Source of the DNA: Bin75 sp965223955
GTDB lineage: Bacteria; Nitrospirota; Nitrospiria; Nitrospirales; UBA8639
Length of the DNA stretch: 64,000 nucleotides
Direction: 5' to 3'
NCBI GenBank assembly: GCA_965223955.1
Contig: OZ245029.1
Coordinates: forward strand, 1,550,001-1,614,000
A program made the position numbers and the translations under genes. The notes under the pieces are model-generated. The model saw only the letters and a list, made by a program, of their open reading frames with translations, had not been told where the DNA came from and searched no databases. Each line of letters opens with the position of its first letter. Positions within the stretch are counted from its first letter, which is position 1. Positions 1 through 9,933 of the stretch are shown piece by piece.

Positions 1-25
1 GCTACGCTAATCCGACCTACAAGGA
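1..25. repeat. Partial REP-like palindrome (family A)
   Basis: The first bases are the right half of the palindromic unit GTCGGATTACG-CTACG-CTAATCCGACCTAC that recurs complete at 14255 and 14479 and in variant form at about ten intergenic sites in the window. It lies just after the 3' end of the minus-strand prenyl synthase gene and is cut by the window edge. Confidence 0.75.
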
Positions 26-53
26 CTATAGTGGTGAGTTCGGTGGATACGTC

Positions 54-1061
54 TCAGCAGTCGCGATTGACCATGTAATCGGCCATGACGATGAGGGCAC
101 GTTTGGCAGTGGAATCTTCAAAGGTGGTGAGATTCGAGAGAGCGGCATCGATGTATTCTTGGGAACGAGCCCTGGTGTATCGCAACGATCCATGCTGGTG
201 CATGTGTGCCGTAAGCTGGAGCAAATCGTCCTCTTCAATGGCGTTGCGTTCAATTTTGGCGACCAGAATCCGTCGCTCTTCATCCGGCAGACACGGCAAG
301 ACGTGGATCAGGGGCAGGGTGACCATCCCTTGCATCAAGTCTTGTCCAAGGGTTTTCCCAAGGTTCTTTTCATTGGCCGTGTAATCGAGCCAGTCGTCGG
401 CCAATTGAAAGGCAATGCCCAGGTTTAACCCGAATTGATGCAATTCTTCCGTTTGAAGGGGAGAGACTCCGCCCATCAGGCCGCCTACCTTGCACCCGGC
501 CGCCAATAAGGCTCCGGTTTTGTACTCGACGATCCGGAGATACTCCGACTCGGGTAGCAGCGGTTGCCGGTTGGCGCACAGTTGAAGAATTTCTCCTTCC
601 GCCAACTTCCGGCAGGCCATGGCCATGGCATCATTCACCTCGTGGTTCTTGAACGCGGCAATATGATGCATCGCCCGTGAGTACAGGTAGTCGCCCGCCA
701 GAATACTGGCCCGATTGCCCCAAATGCGTCGAGCCGTCGGTCGCCCCCGGCGAAGAGCCGCTTCATCCAGCACGTCGTCATGCAGCAGGGTCGCCGTATG
801 GATGAACTCGATGAGGCTGCCGAGGACCAGGTCGTTTTTGGGGACGTAGCCCGTGAGTCGGGAACAGAGACTCAACAGGAGAGGGCGAATGCGTTTGCCG
901 CCACCGTCGAGAATGTGGGCGGCCATTTCGTTAATGAGGGGAGCCTCGGAATTGAGGTTGCGACGAATGTGTAATTCAATTTCTTCGAGGTCCTGGCGAT
1001 AAAGATCCCATACCGCGTCCATCGTCAGGGAACGTTGAACGACTGGTTGCCCACTGCCCAT
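54..1061 (-). CDS. ispB: Polyprenyl diphosphate synthase (trans-isoprenyl diphosphate synthase)
   Basis: 335 aa. Condenses isopentenyl diphosphate onto an allylic diphosphate to make a long-chain polyprenyl diphosphate, most likely the quinone side chain. The family signatures are visible: GGGKRIRP at residues 53-60, the first Asp-rich motif DDVLDE at 95-100, and the second Asp-rich motif DDWLDY at 222-227 followed by GKTLGQDL near 235. The length matches octaprenyl/heptaprenyl synthases. The ATG at 1061 is used; Met14 is an alternative start. The gene is divergent from gltB across about 290 bp. dxs and ispG, which make its substrates, lie at the other end of the window. Chain length cannot be read from sequence, so the ispB symbol is by family only. 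Confidence 0.9.
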   Translation of the reverse strand: MGSGQPVVQRSLTMDAVWDLYRQDLEEIELHIRRNLNSEAPLINEMAAHILDGGGKRIRPLLLSLCSRLTGYVPKNDLVLGSLIEFIHTATLLHDDVLDEAALRRGRPTARRIWGNRASILAGDYLYSRAMHHIAAFKNHEVNDAMAMACRKLAEGEILQLCANRQPLLPESEYLRIVEYKTGALLAAGCKVGGLMGGVSPLQTEELHQFGLNLGIAFQLADDWLDYTANEKNLGKTLGQDLMQGMVTLPLIHVLPCLPDEERRILVAKIERNAIEEDDLLQLTAHMHQHGSLRYTRARSQEYIDAALSNLTTFEDSTAKRALIVMADYMVNRDC

Positions 1062-1186
1062 TTCAGCGATCCTATGGACAGGGTCCGGTGTTTGTCAAGG
1101 CAGTAGGGGCGAACCTCTGTGTTCGCCTACATCGATATTTGAACGAGATATTGCAGGAATGGACGTGTGGTTTTACAGGATCTGCC

Positions 1187-1216
1187 TTGACACTTTTTTT
1201 CCGTATCCAGTAGATT
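1187..1216 (+). promoter_or_regulatory. Putative sigma70 promoter for gltBD
   Basis: A TTGACA -35 box at 1187-1192 is followed after 18 bp by TAGATT at 1211-1216. It sits in the divergent gap before gltB and would give a leader of roughly 125 nt. Assignment rests on box match only. Confidence 0.45.
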
Positions 1217-1354
1217 TCTGTCTTGTCTCTGTTTCTCCTCGGATTGCCTTCTTCTTTTCATGAGTCAGGCGACATGACCGGTGAGGCGGGGGTGAGGAAG
1301 CATGAGATTTCCGACTCGTGGAGAGACGTTTGTGAGACGAGGCCCTGATTGTTT

Positions 1355-4300
1355 ATGAGTCCCCAACAACCCCTATATGGACTGCCCCCCAAACAGGGGC
1401 TCTATGACCCGCGGTTTGAGAAGGACGGGTGCGGCATTGGCTTTGTCGCCAACATCAAAGGGCACCAGTCACACGATATCATCGAAAAATCGTTGAACGT
1501 GTTGAAGAATTTGTACCATCGCGGGGCGCAGGGTTGCGATCCGTGTACCGGTGACGGCGCGGGGATCCTTCTGCAAATCTCTCATGAATTTTTCAGGCGT
1601 GCCTGTCAGGACGTCGGCCTGCAACTGCCCGAGTCGGGTGGCTATGGGGTAGGGATGGTGTTCCTGCCTCAGGATGAACTGCTTCGCCGGCAATGTGAAG
1701 GCCTCTTTGAATCGATCATTCGTGAAGAAAGGCTGAGGTTTTTGGGATGGCGCGACGTCCCGGTGAAGCTCGAATACGTCGGCGATCTGGCGCAAAAGAC
1801 CCTTCCCCAGATGCGACAGTTTTTCATCGCGCGCGATATTCTGAACGAGGCCCAGTTTGAACGGAAGTTGTACGTCGTCCGGAAACGTATTGCCCGGGCG
1901 ATTCGCGAGTCCGCGTTGGTGGAACGCGGTCGAGTCTATATCTGTAGTTTGTCTTCCAACACCATCGTCTATAAAGGCATGCTGTTGCCGGAGCAACTCG
2001 GAGGCTTTTTCCCGGACCTGACTGATGCCAGCATGGTCTCGGCCTTGGGGCTCGTTCATTCCCGTTTCAGTACGAATACCTTCCCCACGTGGTCGTTGGC
2101 ACACCCCTATCGGTACATCGTGCACAACGGCGAAATCAATACGTTGCGCGGGAACGTCAATTGGATGCGGGCGCGTCAAGGGCGCCTGGCGTCCGACCTG
2201 TTTGGCGATGATCTCGAAAAACTCTACCCCATTATCTATGAGGAACAAAGCGATTCGGCGTGTCTGGATAATGCGGTGGAATTTCTCGTGATGGCCGGCA
2301 GGTCCCTGCCTCATGCCATGATGATGTTGATTCCTGAACCGTGGGTCGGGAACCCTCACATGGATTTGAACCGGCGGGGTTTCTATGAATATCACGCCGC
2401 GATGATGGAACCCTGGGACGGCCCGGCGGCCGTCGCGTTTACGGATGGCAAACTGATCGGAGCGACGTTGGACCGGAATGGGTTACGGCCCTGCCGGTAT
2501 CAAGTGACGACGGATGATTTGGTCGTCCTGGCGTCCGAAGCCGGAGTCTTGCCGACCGACGTGAAAAATATTCGTGAAAAAGGGCGGCTCCAACCTGGCC
2601 GTATGTTTTTGGTTGATACGGTACAAGGCCGGATTATCGACGACGAAGAAATCAAGGCGGAAATAGTCGGGCGTAAGCCCTACCGCTCCTGGGTGACCCA
2701 GTATCGGGTGTCGTTGGATGAGCTGCCGGAGCCGTTGAGCGTGCCGCAACCGGATCACCCGACTCTCCGCCAACGACAGCAGGTGTTCGACTATACCATC
2801 GAGGAAATCAAGATGGTGTTGTCGCCGATGGGGATCAACGGCGAAGAGCCCGTTTCGTCCATGGGGACGGATACCCCCTTGGCGGTGCTTTCCAACCGGC
2901 CGCAACTGTTGTCCAAATATTTCAAACAACTCTTCGCCCAGGTGACGAATCCCCCGATTGATCCCATTCGGGAACAGTTGGTCATGTCGTTGGTCACGAA
3001 TATCGGACCGAAGCCCAACCTGATGGCTGAGATACCGGAGGCCTGTCGCAGGATCAAGGTCCAGCAGCCGATTCTGACGAACGCGCAGTTGCAAAAGATC
3101 CGGGATATCGAAGATCCCCATTTCGTCAGCAAGACGTTGCCCCTGTTGTTTCGCGTGGCCGACGGGCCCGAGGGGTTGGGGACGGCCGTCGACCAACTGT
3201 GCCGGGAGGCGTCCAGGGCCATTCAGCAGGGCTTTAAATTTTTGATCTTGAGTGATCGCAGGGTGAATGAGGAGTGGGCGTCGATTCCCAGCCTGTTGGG
3301 GATTTCCGCAGTTCACCATCATCTGGTGCGTGAGGCCACGCGAACGGAAGTCGGCCTGATTCTTGAGACCGGCGAGCCGCGAGACACGCATCATTTTGCG
3401 TGTTTGCTCGGATACGGCGCCGGCGTGGTCAATCCGTATCTCGTGTTTGAAACCTACAAGGACCTGGAACGCGAAGGCTATTTACCGGAAGGCATTGACG
3501 CGGAAACCGCGTCGGGAAAATTTATCAAGGCCGTCAACAAGGGCCTGCTCAAGATCTTTTCGAAAATGGGCATTTCCACGGTGCAGTCCTATTGCGGCGC
3601 ACAGATCTTCGAAGCCGTCGGGCTGAACGATGAACTCGTGAACCGGTACTTCACGGGGACCCCCTCACGCATTCAGGGTATGGGCATGCGGGAAATTGCC
3701 GAAGAAACCCTGCGGCGTCATCTGGTCGCGTATGAACCGGTTCCCATCCGGCAGTTGGACTTCGGCAGCGAGATTCACTACCGCATTCAGGGCGAACATC
3801 ATAATTGGAATCCGGAGACCATCTCCACGCTGCAGCACGCGACGCAAGCCAACGATGCCGAGACCTACGAAGCGTATGCCCAATTGGTGAATGATGAAAC
3901 CCAACGCCGATCGAATTTGCGTGGGTTGTTTGATTTCAAATGTTTGCCGGATCCCTTGCCGTTGGAAGAGGTGGAACCCGCCCGGGACATCGTGAAGCGG
4001 TTTACCACCGGCGCGATGTCGTATGGGGCCATCAGTAAAGAATCCCATGAAACGCTCGCCATCGCGATGAACCGGATCGGCGCCAAGAGTAACACGGGTG
4101 AGGGAGGGGAAGATGCGGAACGCTTTATCCCGCTGCCGAACGGCGATTCGAAGAATTCGTATATCAAACAGGTGGCCTCGGGGCGGTTCGGGGTGACGGC
4201 GAATTATCTGGTCAATGCGAAAGAACTGCAAATCAAAATGGCGCAAGGAGCCAAACCCGGTGAAGGAGGCCAACTGCCCGGTCATAAGGTCGACGACGTC

Positions 4301-5911
4301 ATTGCCAGGCTGCGGTTTTCCACGCCCGGCGTAGGGCTCATTTCCCCGCCGCCGCATCATGATATTTATTCGATCGAAGATCTGGCCCAGCTCATTTTTG
4401 ATTTGAAAAATTCGAACCCCGCCGCGGACGTGTCCGTGAAGCTGGTGTCCGAAGTCGGCGTGGGCACGGTGGCCGCGGGGGTGTCCAAAGCGCATGCCGA
4501 CAAGGTGTTGATCAGTGGCGATTCCGGCGGTACGGGGGCGTCTCCCTTGTCGTCGATCAAGTCTGCCGGGATTCCCTGGGAGTTGGGCCTGGCGGAGACC
4601 CATCAAACCCTCGTCCTCAATGACCTGCGGGGACGCATCAGGGTTGAAACCGACGGGCAGATGAAAACCGGTCGCGACGTCGTGGTGGCGGCGTTGCTCG
4701 GGGCCGAGGAATTCGGTTTTTCCACCGCGCCGTTGATTGTCGAAGGCTGCATCATGATGCGGAAATGTCATCTCAACACCTGTCCGGTCGGGATCGCGAC
4801 CCAGGACCCTGAACTTCGCAAACGGTTTGCAGGCCAACCGGAGCACGTGGTGAATTTCTTCTTCTTCGTGGCGGAAGAGGTTCGACGGTTGATGGCGAAA
4901 CTCGGGTTCCGAACGTTTCCGGAGATGATCGGCCGCAGTGACAAATTAAGAATGCGCAAAGCCATCGACCATTGGAAGGCGAGCGGCCTGGATCTCTCAC
5001 CCTTGCTGTGGAGCCCGGAGGTCGGGTCCGAGGTGGCGAGGTATAACGTCCAATCGCAAGACCACGGGTTGGATAAGGTGTTGGACGTGAAGTTGGTGCA
5101 GTTGTGTGAGCCGGCGATTGAACGGCAGGAAAAGGTGACGCTGGATTTGCCCATCCGTAACACCGACCGGACGACCGGGACGATCCTGTCCAGTCGTATC
5201 GCACGGAAATACGGGGAAGAAGGATTGCCCGTCGATACCATTACCATCAACTTCAAGGGGTCTGCCGGCCAATCGTTCGGCGCCTTTGTGGGCAAAGGCA
5301 TCACCCTCTATCTCGAAGGCGAGTCGAACGACTATCTGGGCAAAGGGCTCTCCGGCGGCAGGATCATCGTGACCCCGCCCCAGGGCGCAACCTTTCAACC
5401 CGAACACACGATTTTGATCGGCAATACCTCACTCTATGGTGCCACTCGCGGCGAGTGTTATTTTCATGGGACGGCCGGTGAACGGTTTGCGGTGAGAAAC
5501 AGCGGCGTCCGCACGGTGATCGAGGGAACAGGGGATCACGGGTGTGAGTATATGACGGGGGGCGTGGTGGTGGTGTTGGGCAAAACCGGTCGAAATTTTG
5601 CCGCCGGGATGTCGGGTGGTGCGGCCTACGTCTGGAATGAAGACGGAAAATTCGAATCCCGGTGTAACCTCGGGATGGTGGAATTGGAAAAGGTCGTGGA
5701 GCCCGAGGACGTTCAGACCCTGAAGACCCTGATCGAGAATCATGCGCGCCATACGGGAAGTCGCAAGGCCCGGATGATAGTGGACTCCTGGCCGATGATG
5801 CTTCCCAACTTCGTCAAGGTGATGCCGTTGGATTACAAGCGGGTCTTGGCGGAACGCAAAGCGGCGATGAAAAAGAGCGCCCGGGAGCAAGAGGTGGTTG
5901 CTCATGGCTGA
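1355..5911 (+). CDS. gltB: Glutamate synthase large subunit (GOGAT alpha)
   Basis: About 1518 aa. Transfers the amide of glutamine to 2-oxoglutarate; central to ammonia assimilation. A short propeptide precedes Cys28 (counted from the TTG at 1349) in the motif DGCGIGF; this Cys is the N-terminal nucleophile of the class II glutaminase domain. The central and FMN-binding synthase domains follow, with the 3Fe-4S cysteine cluster CIMMRKCHLNTCPVG near residue 1134, then the GXGXG beta-helix domain (about 1290-1480). Full length for the family. The ATG at 1355 is preferred by codon; the TTG at 1349 has better spacing (6 nt) from GAGG at 1339-1342. It overlaps gltD by 8 bp, indicating translational coupling. 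Confidence 0.97.
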   Translation: MSPQQPLYGLPPKQGLYDPRFEKDGCGIGFVANIKGHQSHDIIEKSLNVLKNLYHRGAQGCDPCTGDGAGILLQISHEFFRRACQDVGLQLPESGGYGVGMVFLPQDELLRRQCEGLFESIIREERLRFLGWRDVPVKLEYVGDLAQKTLPQMRQFFIARDILNEAQFERKLYVVRKRIARAIRESALVERGRVYICSLSSNTIVYKGMLLPEQLGGFFPDLTDASMVSALGLVHSRFSTNTFPTWSLAHPYRYIVHNGEINTLRGNVNWMRARQGRLASDLFGDDLEKLYPIIYEEQSDSACLDNAVEFLVMAGRSLPHAMMMLIPEPWVGNPHMDLNRRGFYEYHAAMMEPWDGPAAVAFTDGKLIGATLDRNGLRPCRYQVTTDDLVVLASEAGVLPTDVKNIREKGRLQPGRMFLVDTVQGRIIDDEEIKAEIVGRKPYRSWVTQYRVSLDELPEPLSVPQPDHPTLRQRQQVFDYTIEEIKMVLSPMGINGEEPVSSMGTDTPLAVLSNRPQLLSKYFKQLFAQVTNPPIDPIREQLVMSLVTNIGPKPNLMAEIPEACRRIKVQQPILTNAQLQKIRDIEDPHFVSKTLPLLFRVADGPEGLGTAVDQLCREASRAIQQGFKFLILSDRRVNEEWASIPSLLGISAVHHHLVREATRTEVGLILETGEPRDTHHFACLLGYGAGVVNPYLVFETYKDLEREGYLPEGIDAETASGKFIKAVNKGLLKIFSKMGISTVQSYCGAQIFEAVGLNDELVNRYFTGTPSRIQGMGMREIAEETLRRHLVAYEPVPIRQLDFGSEIHYRIQGEHHNWNPETISTLQHATQANDAETYEAYAQLVNDETQRRSNLRGLFDFKCLPDPLPLEEVEPARDIVKRFTTGAMSYGAISKESHETLAIAMNRIGAKSNTGEGGEDAERFIPLPNGDSKNSYIKQVASGRFGVTANYLVNAKELQIKMAQGAKPGEGGQLPGHKVDDVIARLRFSTPGVGLISPPPHHDIYSIEDLAQLIFDLKNSNPAADVSVKLVSEVGVGTVAAGVSKAHADKVLISGDSGGTGASPLSSIKSAGIPWELGLAETHQTLVLNDLRGRIRVETDGQMKTGRDVVVAALLGAEEFGFSTAPLIVEGCIMMRKCHLNTCPVGIATQDPELRKRFAGQPEHVVNFFFFVAEEVRRLMAKLGFRTFPEMIGRSDKLRMRKAIDHWKASGLDLSPLLWSPEVGSEVARYNVQSQDHGLDKVLDVKLVQLCEPAIERQEKVTLDLPIRNTDRTTGTILSSRIARKYGEEGLPVDTITINFKGSAGQSFGAFVGKGITLYLEGESNDYLGKGLSGGRIIVTPPQGATFQPEHTILIGNTSLYGATRGECYFHGTAGERFAVRNSGVRTVIEGTGDHGCEYMTGGVVVVLGKTGRNFAAGMSGGAAYVWNEDGKFESRCNLGMVELEKVVEPEDVQTLKTLIENHARHTGSRKARMIVDSWPMMLPNFVKVMPLDYKRVLAERKAAMKKSAREQEVVAHG

Positions 5912-7349
5912 TCCCCGAGGGTTTTTGCATTTTGCGAGGGAAATGCCGACCCGGCGTTCGGTCGAACTGCGGGTGTTGGATTGGAAGGAAATGTATGAAC
6001 CGTTCCCCGAGGAGAAGCTGCGCAACCAGGGCGGACGGTGTATGGATTGCGGAGTGCCGTTTTGTCAGGGCAACACCGGATGCCCGGTGATCAACCTGAT
6101 TCCCGAATGGAATGACCTGGTGCATCGTGGCCGGTGGAAGGATGCTCTCAAGGCGCTCCATTCGACGAATAATTTTCCCGAATTCACCGGTCGATTGTGC
6201 CCGGCGCCGTGCGAATCGGCTTGCGTGCTGGGTATCAATGCCGATCCCGTTTCCATTCGTGCCATTGAATGGAACATCATTGATCGCGGGTTCGAGGAAC
6301 GTTGGATTGAACCGGTCATGCCGGTGGCCAAAACAGGCAAAACCGTGGCGATTGTCGGGTCAGGCCCCGCGGGCCTGGCAGCAGCCCAACAATTAGCCCG
6401 GGCGGGACACAGTGTCACCGTGTACGAAAAAGCGGATCGCATCGGCGGGTTGCTGCGCTACGGCATTCCGGATTTCAAAATGGAAAAGTGGGTTATCGAC
6501 CGACGGCTGGATCAGATGATCATGGAAGGCGTGAAGTTCGAAACCAGCGTGAACGTCGGTGTGGACATAACGGGAGACGCCCTGGCCCGGCAGTTCGATG
6601 CGGTGTGTCTGGCCCTGGGGGCCGAACACCCGCGTGATTTGCCGATACCAGGTCGTGAACTGAACGGGGTCCACTTTGCCATGGAGTATCTCATCCAACA
6701 GAACCAAGTGAATGCCGGCGATAGTTTGCCGGTCGAACAGGTTACTGCCAAAGATAAACGGGTCGTGATTATCGGTGGCGGTGACACCGGGTCCGACTGT
6801 TTGGGGACGGCGCATCGCCAGGGGTGTCAGGACGTTCATCAGTTTGAGTTGTTGCCCGAGCCGCCTCCCCAGCGCGCGGAATCCACGCCGTGGCCCCTGT
6901 GGCCCATGCAGCTTCGTACCTCACATGCCCATGAAGAAGGCTGCGATCGCCAGTGGAGCGTCTCGACAACGAAGTTCTCGGGCGACAACGGCCAAGTGAG
7001 CACGCTACACGCTCATCAAGTCTCGCTTGACGGGAGAAAGTGTATCCCGGTCCCCGGAACGGAATTCGAGATGGGGGTCGATTTGGTTCTTTTGGCCATG
7101 GGCTTCACCGGGCCCGTCAAAAACGGACTGCTCGACAGCCTGGGCGTGGAGTACGACGTTCGTGGAAACGTGGTGGTGGACCGGAATTTCATGACCGGCA
7201 AAGAGGGCATCTTTGCCGCCGGAGATACCAAACGCGGCGCCTCGCTCATTGTCTGGGCCATTGCAGAGGGCCGCAAAGCCGCTACCGGTGTCGATGCCTA
7301 CCTCAAAGCAGGGAACAGCTTGTCTGCTGTGTCCCGCTCGCGTTTCTGA
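5904..7349 (+). CDS. gltD: Glutamate synthase small subunit (NADPH-dependent)
   Basis: 481 aa. Passes electrons from NAD(P)H through FAD and Fe-S clusters to GltB. N-terminal cysteines C46, C49, C54, C60 and C99, C103, C107 match the two 4Fe-4S sites. The FAD-binding GSGPAG is at 152-157, the NAD(P)H-binding GGGDTG at 291-296, and the C-terminal GIFAAGDTKRGASL motif closes the FAD site. The ATG at 5904 has GAGGT at 5891-5895 as ribosome binding site, inside the end of gltB; the in-frame TTG at 5898 is less likely. The gene is complete and forms the classic gltBD operon. Confidence 0.97.
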   Translation: MADPRGFLHFAREMPTRRSVELRVLDWKEMYEPFPEEKLRNQGGRCMDCGVPFCQGNTGCPVINLIPEWNDLVHRGRWKDALKALHSTNNFPEFTGRLCPAPCESACVLGINADPVSIRAIEWNIIDRGFEERWIEPVMPVAKTGKTVAIVGSGPAGLAAAQQLARAGHSVTVYEKADRIGGLLRYGIPDFKMEKWVIDRRLDQMIMEGVKFETSVNVGVDITGDALARQFDAVCLALGAEHPRDLPIPGRELNGVHFAMEYLIQQNQVNAGDSLPVEQVTAKDKRVVIIGGGDTGSDCLGTAHRQGCQDVHQFELLPEPPPQRAESTPWPLWPMQLRTSHAHEEGCDRQWSVSTTKFSGDNGQVSTLHAHQVSLDGRKCIPVPGTEFEMGVDLVLLAMGFTGPVKNGLLDSLGVEYDVRGNVVVDRNFMTGKEGIFAAGDTKRGASLIVWAIAEGRKAATGVDAYLKAGNSLSAVSRSRF

Positions 7350-7402
7350 TTTCCTCTTCCGCTCCAGTCGGCTATTTTCGTATCAATGCCTCATACTGTC
7401 CT

Positions 7403-7436
7403 CCCCGTATGTGTTCAGTCATTCGTTGACAGAATG
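7403..7436 (+). repeat. Dispersed repeat family D unit
   Basis: Contains TGTGTTCAGTCATTCG followed by TTGACAGAATGAAGG. Related copies occur at 14668-14712, 14938-14975 (opposite orientation), 35680-35697, 40055-40085, 40228-40270 and 43803-43830. Typical of a small intergenic repeat; no coding potential. Confidence 0.6.
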
Positions 7437-7660
7437 AAGGAGCCGGCCACACCATCGTTGTCATTCTGAACTCCTACTTTGTCATTCTGAACGAAGTGAA
7501 GAATCTCTCGTTCAAACACCGAACGCCAGGAAAAGCAGATCCTTTCCTTCGACAGGCTCAGGACAGGCGCTTCGCTCAGGATGACAGATGAGTTGTAGGG
7601 GCCGCATCCCGGGTCAAAGCCCGGGACATGCCTCATGCGGCCCGGCCTCTCCGCAGATCC

Positions 7661-7692
7661 CGTAGGTCGGGTTAGCGCAGCGTAACCCGACA
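7661..7692. repeat. REP-like palindrome (family A)
   Basis: CGTAGGTCGGGTTAGCGC paired with GCGTAACCCGAC; the arms are complementary and could fold into a hairpin. Same family as 13809, 14029, 14255, 14479, 27957, 41861 and 42311. Confidence 0.8.
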
Positions 7693-7874
7693 GCCCCCCC
7701 CCGCCGTTGCTGGAGGGACAGCCCCCCGCAACCACCCCCGCCGTTGCCCAAATTGAATGAGTCCTCTTGCCGTCATCCCCGACCCTGATCGGGGATCCAG
7801 TCAAGTAAAGGATCCAGCGTCGTTTCTTTGTCTTTGTTTTGTGTAGTTGTACCCGCACCATCTCATGCCGCTAT

Positions 7875-7987
7875 TTTCCCCTCCTTTGTAAGACAACCCC
7901 CTCAATCCCCCTTATCAGGGGGACGGCTTAGAGCCCCCCTGATAAGGGGGGCCAGGGGGGGTCATCGCTGACGACACCCACCCGCCG
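7875..7987 (+). repeat. Left arm of a 113-bp inverted repeat
   Basis: The segment from TTTCCCCTCCTTTGTAAGAC to ACACCCACCCGCCG reappears in reverse complement at 14814-14926 with only a few mismatches. It itself contains smaller palindromes (CCCCCTTATCAGGGGG and CCCCCCTGATAAGGGGGG). The two arms enclose the GC-rich autotransporter locus. Confidence 0.8.
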
Positions 7988-8789
7988 CCCGGCCGCTCCG
8001 CAATCGTAGCCGCGCTATCTTGGGTCAAAGCCCGGGCCATGCCTCATGCGGCCAACGGACAGCGCCATGAGATGGCGCCGCTACAGAAGAGGGGGAAGAG
8101 AGTAGGAACAGGCCTGCGTGCCTGTCCTCTTGCCGTCATCCCCGACCCCCTCCTGCTGTCATCCCCGACGTTTGTAATCGGGGATCCAGGGTCTTGCTTT
8201 TATTTGCAGTTGTAGGGGCCGCATCTCATGCGGCCCGGCCGCTCCGCAATCGTAGCCGCGCCACCCCGGGTCAAAACCCGGGCCATGCCTCATGCCGCTA
8301 TTTTCCCCCTCCTTTGTAAGGAGGGGATAGGGGAGGTAGAAGCCTTTATAGGCCCGCCCACAGCGCCGTTGAGCCCCCCGCAACCCCCCCGCCGTTGCCC
8401 AAATGAAATTAGCCCTGAGCCAAAAATCTTTGAGTTTTACAAGCCCCCTGCGACTGGTTTATTCTATTGTCTATTTTAGATTCATTGGTCTGGAAGTGAG
8501 CAAAGACTTGGCGTGGGCCCGGGGGGATTGCATGGGGCGCGGCACAGGCAACGAACGGAACGGGCGAACGAAGACGAGGGCCGAGGCTGCCGCCTCCCTC
8601 TGTCATCCCCGACGCCTGTCCCCGACCTGATCGGGGATCCAGTCAAAGAATGGATCCAGGCAGCGAAGGGATCCAGCGTCGTTGCAGTGGGGAGTGGTAC
8701 CCGCGCCCTCTCATGCTAGGGGCCGGTCAAAAGGAGTCGAGACGAACCTGTCGAGATTGGGGAGAAAACCATGTTGGCACGATTAGTGA

Positions 8790-8818
8790 AGAGAGAGAGA
8801 AAGAGAGAGAGAGAGAGA
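8790..8818 (+). repeat. GA dinucleotide tract near a putative start codon
   Basis: An (AG)n run interrupted once by an extra AA lies 18 nt after the ATG at 8771, preceded by GGGGAGAAAACC. Gain or loss of one unit would change the frame of anything starting at 8771. It is the upstream end of the autotransporter locus. Confidence 0.7.
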
Positions 8819-8858
8819 CCTCCGGCTTCCGGCCCGATTCCGGCCCGAGTGTGGAGCC

Positions 8859-9933
8859 ATGACCGCGCCTCGGGCGCGGGAGCCGGCGCGGGCTTCTCCG
8901 CTCCGCCGGGGCGCTCGCCGCCGCCGCGTGCCTCGCGCTCTCCGGCTCGCTCGCCCTCCCCGCGACGGCCCAGGTGCAGACCGGCATCTGCGACCGCACG
9001 CAGCAGGTGCAGGATGCGATAGTTGCCCTAATCCCCAACGTCAGTAACTGCGCCGATGTCACCGACACCCATCTCGCCGCCATCACCGGCAAGCTGGATC
9101 TGCGGGGAAAGAGCATCGACGCCCTCGCGGCGGGGGATTTCGACGGGCTGACCGTGCTGACGACGCTGCAGCTGTTCAACAACGATCTGACCACGCTGCC
9201 CGACGACGTGTTCGACGATCTGACCGCGCTGACCATCCTGGAGCTGGGGAGCAACTCTCTGGTCGAGCTTCCCGCCCGGGTGTTCAAGAACAACACCGCG
9301 CTGACCATCCTGCATCTGCGCATCAACTCTCTGACCGCGCTCCCCGACGGGCTGTTCTCCGACCTGACCTCGCTGACACAGTTCTCCCTGGACGGCAACT
9401 CCACCGATCCGATGCAGCTCACCGTGACGGTGGAGAGGGTGGGGACCACCGACCAGGTGCGGGCGAAGGTGCTTGCGGGGGCGCCGTTCGCGGTCGACAT
9501 TCCGGTGACGGTGGTGGACGGGAGGCTCGCGGGCGGCGCGACCACGCTGGGCGTTGCGGCGGGCAGGGTGGACGGCGGACCGGTCACCGTGACCCGCCCG
9601 GTCGGGACGACGACGGCGGTGACCGTGGACGTCGACCTGTCGACCCAGCCGACGCTGCCCTCGGGTCACGCGGGCTACGAGTTCGCCCGCGCCTCCTCGG
9701 GCCTGCCGGCGACTATCCTGCCGGTCTACACCGCCCGCCCCACGGTTGAGTCGGTGGCGGTGAATAGCTGGCCGGTACGGGGGGGGGGACGCCTACGGGT
9801 TCGGCGACACGATCGTGTTCACCCTGACCTTCAGCGAGAAGGTGCGGGTCACGGGCCAGCCCCAGCCGAAGCTGGTCTTCGACCTGGGCGGGTCCAAGTA
9901 CGAGGCCCGGTATCACGGGCTGTCGGACACTGA
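8859..9933 (+). pseudogene. Autotransporter N-terminal part: signal sequence and leucine-rich repeats (frame-broken)
   Basis: The frame read from 8863 encodes an Arg-rich start, a hydrophobic core GALAAAACLALSGSLALPA and an AxA-type cleavage site (ATA before QVQTG): a clear signal peptide. No ATG, GTG or TTG exists in that frame before GTG 8974. The ATG at 8859 and the ATG at 8771 are each in another frame, so an indel near 8863-8890 is implied. After residue 1 of the GTG-initiated ORF (319 aa) come leucine-rich repeats of the LTTLQLFNNDLTTLPDDVF type (about residues 40-150), then a beta-rich segment. The frame is lost again at the G10 tract 9779-9788 and runs out at 9933. Composition is far more GC-rich than neighbours, suggesting transfer. 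Confidence 0.7.
9779..9788 (+). repeat. G10 homopolymer tract splitting the autotransporter frame
   Basis: Ten G residues follow TACC-GGTAC. With nine (or twelve) G the upstream LRR frame would continue directly into DAYGFGDTIVFTLTF, the natural start of the downstream domain. As sequenced the frame is shifted by one. It may be a slipped-strand contingency tract or a sequencing error. Confidence 0.85.

Larger units (their letters stand above)
7350..8770. other. Repeat-filled intergenic region, no gene seen
   Basis: About 1.4 kb without a believable gene. It is a mosaic of dispersed elements: a CCCCGTATGTGTTCAGTCA-type unit (7403-7436), variants of the GTCATTCTGA...GAATCTC palindrome (7456-7590), a family A REP (7661-7692), family B units of the type GTCATCCCCGAC...GATCGGGGATCCA (7771-7800, 8126-8190, 8600-8645) and the left arm of a long inverted repeat (7875-7987). 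Short open frames here are compositional. Confidence 0.75.

Noticed and set aside
3665..4846. Long minus-strand open frames inside gltB
   Set aside because: Shadows of the strongly conserved gltB frame; no ribosome site or homology.
8403..8630. Short open frames in the repeat region upstream of the autotransporter
   Set aside because: They run across family B palindromes and lack any coding signature.
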